Part shown: positions 57,386-64,000 of the stretch, piece after piece | How positions within the stretch are numbered: the first letter of the stretch is position 1 | Layout: each line of letters starts with the position of its first letter | Source of the DNA: Boswellia sacra | Lineage: Eukaryota > Streptophyta > Magnoliopsida > Sapindales > Burseraceae | Direction: 5' to 3' | Length of the DNA: 64,000 bases | Assembly: GCA_013180625.2 (NCBI GenBank) | Contig: SNVD02011469.1 | Span: 186,001-250,000, forward strand | Notes under the pieces: generated by a model | Seen by the model: only the letters and a program-made list of their open reading frames with translations | The model's database searches: none | Told to the model about the DNA's origin: nothing | Position numbers and translations under genes: made by a program

Positions 57386-58556
57386 TGCATCCTGGCTTTC
57401 ATTATTTTTAACTAGCAAAATATGTGTTAGTTACTTGGCTTGATAATACCCTTAAGATAAAAGAATCTCTACAAACATAATATATGAAGTATGATTATGA
57501 ATTTTTTAAATATAATATCAAAAAAAATTATATCTTTGTTTTCAATATATTTTCTGAAAAAAATCACAATTAATTCCTGTTTTTGATTGCCCTCTTTAAC
57601 AATTTATTTTAGGATAAAATTTTCAAAAAAATAAAAATAAAAAAGGGATTATTAAATCAAAAGTAGTGACTAAATATAATAACTTTAACTTTATTTAACC
57701 TTTATTATTATTATTATTAGTATTTATTTTTTGAGAGAATCTGCCATACATCCGCTGTAATGCAGCGGATGCAAGCAGAGACCGCCACGTAGGCGCCACA
57801 TCAGCATGTGGCGCCTACGTGGTGTATTTTGGGCCGTCCGCTGCATTGCAACGGATGTACCCAAGTCTCTCTCTTATTTTTTTCCATTGAGTTGAAAGTC
57901 AAGTTTAGCTTGTACCATAGAAAACAGACCTTAAAAGTCTGGTGTCTATGTACTTTCTGATCAGACAAATTTATCCAGAGCTATTCCATAAAAGTAGGAA
58001 ACTTTGATTGTATCATCCTTTAAGATTTAATACAATAATTGTCACCGACCTTTCAACAGTGAAACATCCCTTAAAGCAGTCTTCAGAATAAGTATATATA
58101 ATTAAATCTTAATTGGAAAGAACAAATATATCTATGATATGATCTCTTTTGCTAGTAAGAGTTTTATAAAACGACCTTCGTTATTCTTTATTAACCGATA
58201 AAGCTCACCTGAACCGAAGGTATCTAATCCAATTAATCCAATTCGTGTTACTTTTCCAAAGTATATGCCACGTTATGACCAACTTTGGCCATACCATTGA
58301 CATTTGTTTTTTTTTTTAATTAAACGATTTGAAGTAGACGATTGGGGAAATGCAGCATATAATAATAATTCCAGGTTTGACAGAAGAATTAATATCTTAT
58401 TCTTCCGGCTAGCTGGTAGGCACTTTCTTAAAAGTAGTTAAAATGGAATAATTTTTTTAGTAAATTATTGATTATTGTTCACATTGTCCTTTGCATGGTC
58501 TACCTTCAATTGTCCGGTATATATGATGCTTGTTCGCCGGGCAGAAAGAAGCCAAA
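57386..58556 (+). promoter_or_regulatory. Gene F upstream region
   Basis: Paralogous to 54990-56400. It holds a foldback element (57752-57857). TATATATGATG at about 58519-58529, just before the ATG, is a possible TATA-like stretch but lies close to the start codon. No inverted W-box pair was found here. Confidence 0.4.
57752..57857. repeat. Short nested palindrome / foldback
   Basis: Two nested inverted repeats: outer arms ACATCCGCTGTAATGCAGCG and the complement of ACATCCGTTGCAATGCAGCG; inner arms CCACGTAGGCGCCACAT / ATGTGGCGCCTACGTGG around a 4-bp loop. GC-rich in an AT-rich setting. It is absent from the paralogous promoter at 55.6 kb, so it probably inserted (MITE-like). Confidence 0.75.
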
Positions 58557-61500
58557 ATGGCGACAGAGACGTTAAAACTTCTTATAGTTGCATTTGTTGG
58601 TATAGTAGCTCTCGCAGTCGTGGTTCACGCCCAAAGTCAATCAGGTTTCAATTACTCAACCTTTACGTACCATTTGTCATTTTTGTTCGTTAACTAAAAA
58701 TAGAAAGATTTCTTATATTCTATCTTTGTCTCAGCAGGCTTTATTAGCATAGATTGTGGAATATCGGGAAACTCTAACTATATTGACAAGATAACAGGCA
58801 TAAATTACACTTCAGATGCAGCCTTCATTGAGACTGGTGTAAGCTATAACATATCACCAGAATACAACGCCAGCACCCTTGAACAACAATTCTTGAATGT
58901 TAGAAGCTTCCCTGAAGGAGAAAAACATTGCTACACCCTGAAACCCGAACACAGAAATACTAAGTTTTTGATTCGAGCAAGATTTATGTACGGAAATTAT
59001 GACCGCAAAGGCAAAGTACCCAGTTTTGGTCTACTTCTTGAAGCCGATGTGTGGGATTCAGTGGAAATGGAAGATGCATCAACTGTTGTTACCAAGGAGA
59101 TCATCCATCTTCCCCAGAAAAATTCTATATATATATGTCTTGTCAACACTGGTGGTGGAACACCATTCATATCAGCATTAGAACTAAGACCCTTGCCAAA
59201 TTCCACTTATGTAACTAAACCAGCAGGATCACTACTACTCTTTTGGCGGTGGGATACTGGTTTAGCAAGCAATGGAACACTCAGGTAAAGCATTTTATTA
59301 TATGTAGCACCAGAATTCGGTGATTCATCAAATAATGATTTCAAAGTATTACTATATGATGCAGGTATAAAGATGACCCTTATGATCGCATATGGTCATG
59401 GCCCTCTAACAGCTACAATTGGACATCAATAACTACCTCGTTGCCTGTCGATTCCACTGGGATTGAGAACAAACCACCATCCACTGTCATGAGAACTGCC
59501 GTCATCCCAGCAGAGGGTGGCAACACCTTGGACTTCAGTTGGGAGCCTACCGATCCCGCATCCGAATATTATGTCTACCTTTATTTTGCTGAACTTGAAG
59601 ATAACCAATCATATAACCAGACTAGAGAACAGGAAATCTATTTGAACGGAGCCATTTGGGATACTGCTTACACTCCTACGTACTTGAGCACAGGATATAC
59701 ATACAGCGATCCACCAATAAGTTCAGAAAAATTGGAATTTTCTATCAGAAAGACTGAGAGTTCATCACTACCACCCATCCTCAACGCTCTTGAGATATAT
59801 CGATTAAAGGAATTGCAACAACCTCTAACAGACCAACAAGATGGTATGTTTCCAAACAATTATTTCTTGTTGAGGCAGAGAATATTGGCTAGTTTTCCTT
59901 TATTTCTTTTTCTTTCAAGTAGAGGGTTACAGTCGGTCTCATGATTTTCTGTTCTAATTTCTTTGTTCATGATAAACTTATAGTCGATGCTCTCATTAAT
60001 ATCAAGTCAAAATACCGAGTGAAAAGAAATTGGCAAGGGGATCCATGTGCCCCTAAAGATCACTTGTGGCAAGGCCTTAATTGCAGCTACGACAATCATA
60101 ATTCCCCTAGGATCCTCTCCTTGTAAGTTTTTAAACATTTGAACAAGCATCCTAACCTCTTAAACTTGATTAGCGGGAAACTCTAGTAACAAAATTCTTG
60201 GTCATGCACACAGGAACTTATCATCAAGTGGAATTGCAGGAGAGATATCACCTTACATATTCCATCTCAAATCGATGCAATCGCTGTAAGCATTTCATCT
60301 CAAACCTCTTAATGTTGGGAACTATGTCAACAGCTTATTTAATATTTCACCATTTTAGTGACTTATCAAACAACAGTTTGATGGGACCAGTGCCTGATTT
60401 TCTAGCACAACTACCATTTTTGACAGTGATGTAAGTTACTTAATTAATCAGTATTACGATGGAACAAGAATTTTGTTTGTTGAAAAAACATAGGATCATA
60501 ATTTGCTATTCTCCTGCAGAAACTTGAGAGCTAATAAACTCAAAGGTCCAATACCAGCTGGACTCATGCAAAGAAAGAAGGATGGTTTCCTAGCACTAAG
60601 GTTTGCTTTCGCTTCGAAGTCGTAGCTAGATCCATAAAAAAGGAGTATTAGCATTTTTATATGCTCCGATCCTGACACCCAAAATCCATTCATATTATTG
60701 TTGGTGCTCCTGATGTAGCAGCTTAATTATTATTAAATCTATGACTATAAGTAGCTATTATATTATGTTATTATTCAAGTCTCTTATATTAATAATCCTA
60801 ATTATCATCACTGTATATTTTAGCGTGGATGGAAATCCAGATCTTTGTCCTGAAGCTTCATGCAGAGACAAAAACAAGCTTATACTTCCAAAAGCAGTTG
60901 TTCTAATGGTAGCAACATTTGTTTCAATATGTGTCATCCTAACTGCAGTAGCTATTCTATGGAACTGTAGAAAAAGAAGGCAAGGTAATTGAGAACACCA
61001 CAACGTCAATTATTTGAAGTTCTAGATTATCCATTTAATTGATGCCTATAAACTTATTATAATTTCCAGCTGGGAAGAATGGATCACTGGGGTTGAAGAA
61101 TCAGAGTTACAAATACTCTGATTTGGTGAAGATTACCAATAACTTTGGGAGGGTTATTGGGAAAGGAGGATTTGGAATAGTTTACCATGGACACTTGGAT
61201 GACACTCAAGTAGCTGTGAAGATGCTATCAGGAACATCGATTCAAGGATATAAGCAGTTTAAGGCTGAGGTATCGAAAGTAAATTGTACACAAGCTTTAC
61301 AACTACTTGATATATGATTGACTAAAATTTGGCTTTTTCATTACAGGTTGAACTTCTCATGAGAGTTCATCATAAAAACTTGACAACCCTCGTTGGTTAT
61401 TGCAATGAGCGCACAAACATGGGACTAATCTATGAGTTCATGGCTAATGGAAACTTAAAAGCACATCTCTTAGGTTTTTATATCATTAATTGAGTTTCTT

Positions 61501-62568
61501 TTTGTCCAAAGTTTAACCTCCTTTAAACTGTTTGGGCAACTTTATAATTATTCTACTAATTAATTGTTTAAAGTTTTGTCATTAATGAAAACATATGGAG
61601 GCTTATGCAACTTTTTTGTGGATCTAGAAAACAATGATGATATCTTGAGTTGGGAAGGAAGACTCCGAATAGCAACAGAGGCAGCAAAAGGTTAGGAAGA
61701 ATTTGATCAGAATATTTTACTTTTATACATCTCCTTTATAAGATAATATAATGCATTCGATTTGAAATTTAGGGTTGGAGTATCTTCACAGCGGCTGTAG
61801 ACCACCCATAGTCCATAGAGATGTGAAGTCCACAAACATCTTATTGAATGAAAAATTCGAGGCCAAATTAGCTGATTTTGGCCTTTCCAGAATTTGTCCA
61901 ATTGAAAGTGGAACTCCTGTGTCAACATATGTTGCGGGCACCCCCGGTTATCTTGATCCCGAGTAAGAACATTTGTTATTATTATAGTTATCACTTTTCT
62001 ATTTTTTAAGTTTTAAACTCTGACGTACCACAAACAAACAAATTTAGAGCCATTGATACACCTTCAATATTGTCTTAAATTGCACAATCATTGCATTAAA
62101 AAAAAAAAGTTTCATGATACATTACAAATTAACAAAAATTGGCCCTCCAGGTACTATCAATCAAACAGGTTAACAGAGAAAAGTGACGTATATAGCTTTG
62201 GAGTGGTTATCTTGGAGATAATCACCGGTAAACCTGTGGTTGAAAACACTCTGGGGGATGACTACATTCACATAAGCCAATGGGTGACTTCCAAGCTTTC
62301 AGAGGGGGATATTCTTAATATCATTGATAGGAGATTACAGAGAGATTTTGACACCAACTCAGTCTGGAAAGCGGTAGAAATAGCTGTCGCTTGTATTTCT
62401 CCAACTTCTGCAAAAAGGCCAACAATGAATCAGGTAGTGATAGAATTGAACGAATCTCTAGCAATTGAGATAGCTCGTACGAAGAAGGGTGAGGAAGCTG
62501 AACAAAAAGACACTGTGATTTCACTCAATTTGAATCTGGATACTGAATTATCTCCCCGAGTAAGGTAG
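58557..62568 (+). CDS. Gene F: malectin-like LRR receptor kinase (LRR-RLK I)
   Basis: Predicted plasma-membrane RD receptor kinase, the most diverged intact copy. Exons: 58557-58644, 58738-59284, 59365-59843, 59984-60122, 60214-60285, 60359-60430, 60520-60600, 60824-60984, 61070-61269, 61347-61473, 61628-61690, 61773-61962, 62151-62568; joined 2637 nt, 878 aa, no stop. Signal peptide ending VVHAQ; malectin-like domain (about 31-371); GDPC in exon 4; three LRR exons; membrane exon five codons longer than in A and B; kinase with [36 protein letters not shown]. The juxtamembrane reads NQSYKYSD where A-C have NRRFSYSD. Exon 11 begins ENNDD after a CTAG acceptor. ATG context GCCAAAATGG. Confidence 0.9.
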
Positions 62569-64000
62569 TACTTGCTCAATATATATTCTATTTCAATAAG
62601 GACGCATACCTGTGTTCCAGATTTTAGAAGCTTCTCTATTTCAACTATTTTGGGCTTCAGTAAAATTTTAAAATGTAAATAAGCAGTAATATTTCTGCTT
62701 TGATTAATATACTTTCTACAGAAGAAATTGACCAGTGTGGATTTTTTATGTGGTTCGCCTTGTACTCTTCTGTCAAGTAATCATTTATTGATCTTTAAAT
62801 CATCTGCATTTTGAAATTTAGGAATACCATCAGCTAGGAAAGCATGTGCCAATTTCAATAAAAAGGGAGTTATTTAAATGGAAAAGTTAACAGCTTACTC
62901 ACTAATAACTTAAATAAGTCTTGAGACGATAATAACTAACAATTTTCAAGATGCTCTCTCCATCTTTTATGCAAATGAAATACAGAAACACGTGGTTAAG
63001 TTACAAAGCAAAGCAGAAAATTTCTGTAGACAATAGATAGAGAAGGAAATTTCTGTAGATAATAGAAATGATAGCAGAGGATAGCTTCACGATCTGATAC
63101 TGATCTGATAACAAAAAATACATAATATTAACAAAAATATCCTCTTGCCCTTGAGTTCATCTTTAACTTTTAGTTGTTGCTTTTGTTAAATCCTCCTTGG
63201 TTTACATAGCTAAGTGGGTTCTTACATGTGCCTCCATTTTATGTTATTGCATAATTGAAATGTGATGATTTATATACTTACAATTTATTTGGAAGGCATT
63301 TAGAATATTTATAATGGATTTAAAAGATTATTTTCAATAAACCATATCAATCTAAATTTTTATATATATTCTTTGAATTCAGTTCATCATCAATATATTA
63401 ATTTACATAGAATCTTAAATTTAGATAATAAAAAGTACAAAACAAATTTCTCTAGAATATCAATTCCAAATATTAAATATGTTTAACTCTCATATAAAGT
63501 GTTATATTGATTTAATTATAATCAAAAGACTATAGAACTTACACATATGTTAGAATTTTTTTTTCTTGAAACTTTAGTCTTATAGATATAATTTATCTAA
63601 AAATTGTTTTAAATATAATTACATCTTAATTATTATATTTAACTACTAATATTTATCATAACTCTAGACTATATGTTACCCCTTATAAAGAAAATTTCTG
63701 AGTCCGCCACTGAGTGTTCTGCATTGATTAATATACCTTTTTACGGAAGAAATGAACTAGATTGAATTTTTATTTGTAATTTTTATTTTTGTAAAAACGA
63801 AGCAAAAACCTTCTATAGAAACACAGAAGATGGTTCTGCAATCTGATTGTTCATTCATCTTTCATCTTTCAATAGCCACAGATCAGTTCTTGTTCATGGT
63901 ATGGCACAAACAAGAGCCTTAAAAGTGAATCAGGTTCAGTTGCATGAAAGCTATGAACCTCACATTAGTTGACTCAAAATAACTGAAGTTCAAACCAATA
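62569..64000 (+). other. Gene F 3' flank with a partial hAT end
   Basis: No gene. About 62690-62745 and 63715-63770 are a direct repeat (TGATTAATATAC...GAAGAAAT). Just before the second copy, GAGTCCGCCACTG (ending 63712) matches the right end of the hAT element at 53436, followed by AGTGTT; I could not find its left end. 63280-63690 is very AT-rich. Confidence 0.45.

Overview
This window is nuclear DNA of a flowering plant, most likely a eudicot. The evidence is GT-AG multi-exon genes, AT-rich intergenic DNA, a plant-type Ty1/copia element, long Ty3/gypsy LTRs, hAT, Harbinger and Mutator-like elements and a tRNA-derived SINE. I cannot name the species from sequence alone. No bacterial, organellar or viral gene set, rRNA, functional tRNA or CRISPR array is visible.

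The window is a tandem array of malectin-like/leucine-rich-repeat receptor kinases (LRR-RLK subfamily I, the group holding Arabidopsis IOS1, FRK1/SIRK and MEE39), all on the + strand. Every copy shares one 13-exon plan: signal peptide; malectin-like domain in two exons; a GDPC-containing exon; three LRR exons; a transmembrane exon; five kinase exons. Three copies splice to full reading frames: A (4509-8622, 877 aa), B (22414-26409, 871 aa) and F (58557-62568, 878 aa). Copy C (33868-37743) has all 13 exons but a one-base deletion in exon 4 and an altered APE motif. Copy D (40404-41468) is a fragment (exons 6-10). Copy E (45497-52214) is a 5'-truncated pseudogene split by an LTR. A lone exon-1 relic lies at 56401-56515, and a 5'-module/3'-flank junction near 10.1-11.1 kb looks like a copy whose body was lost. 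The locus therefore shows birth and death of receptor genes at several stages of decay.

Layout: 1-4.5 kb, SINE, repeated upstream modules and a 1.7-kb long-TIR DNA element; 4.5-8.6 gene A; 8.6-13.2 flanks and ghost copy; 13.2-22.2 a second copy of the same DNA element, swollen by a solo gypsy LTR, a decayed gypsy element and a Harbinger-like element; 22.4-26.4 gene B; 27.5-32.9 a copia element on the minus strand with both LTRs and a 5-bp target duplication; 33.1-33.4 a foldback MITE; 33.9-37.7 gene C; 39.4-41.5 upstream module and fragment D; 41.5-45.5 two inverted LTR fragments; 45.5-52.2 pseudogene E carrying a solo LTR that itself holds a MITE; 52.6-53.4 a hAT element; 55-58.5 duplicated promoter blocks; 58.6-62.6 gene F.

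Functionally, the intact genes should encode plasma-membrane receptor kinases with an extracellular malectin-like/LRR sensor and an RD-type Ser/Thr kinase. Relatives act in pathogen-pattern, symbiosis and stress signalling. Upstream modules repeatedly carry an inverted pair of W-box cores (TTGAC-N6-GTCAA), which suggests WRKY control, but this is inference. Exon borders were placed by eye from splice consensus and paralogue comparison; no database search was run.
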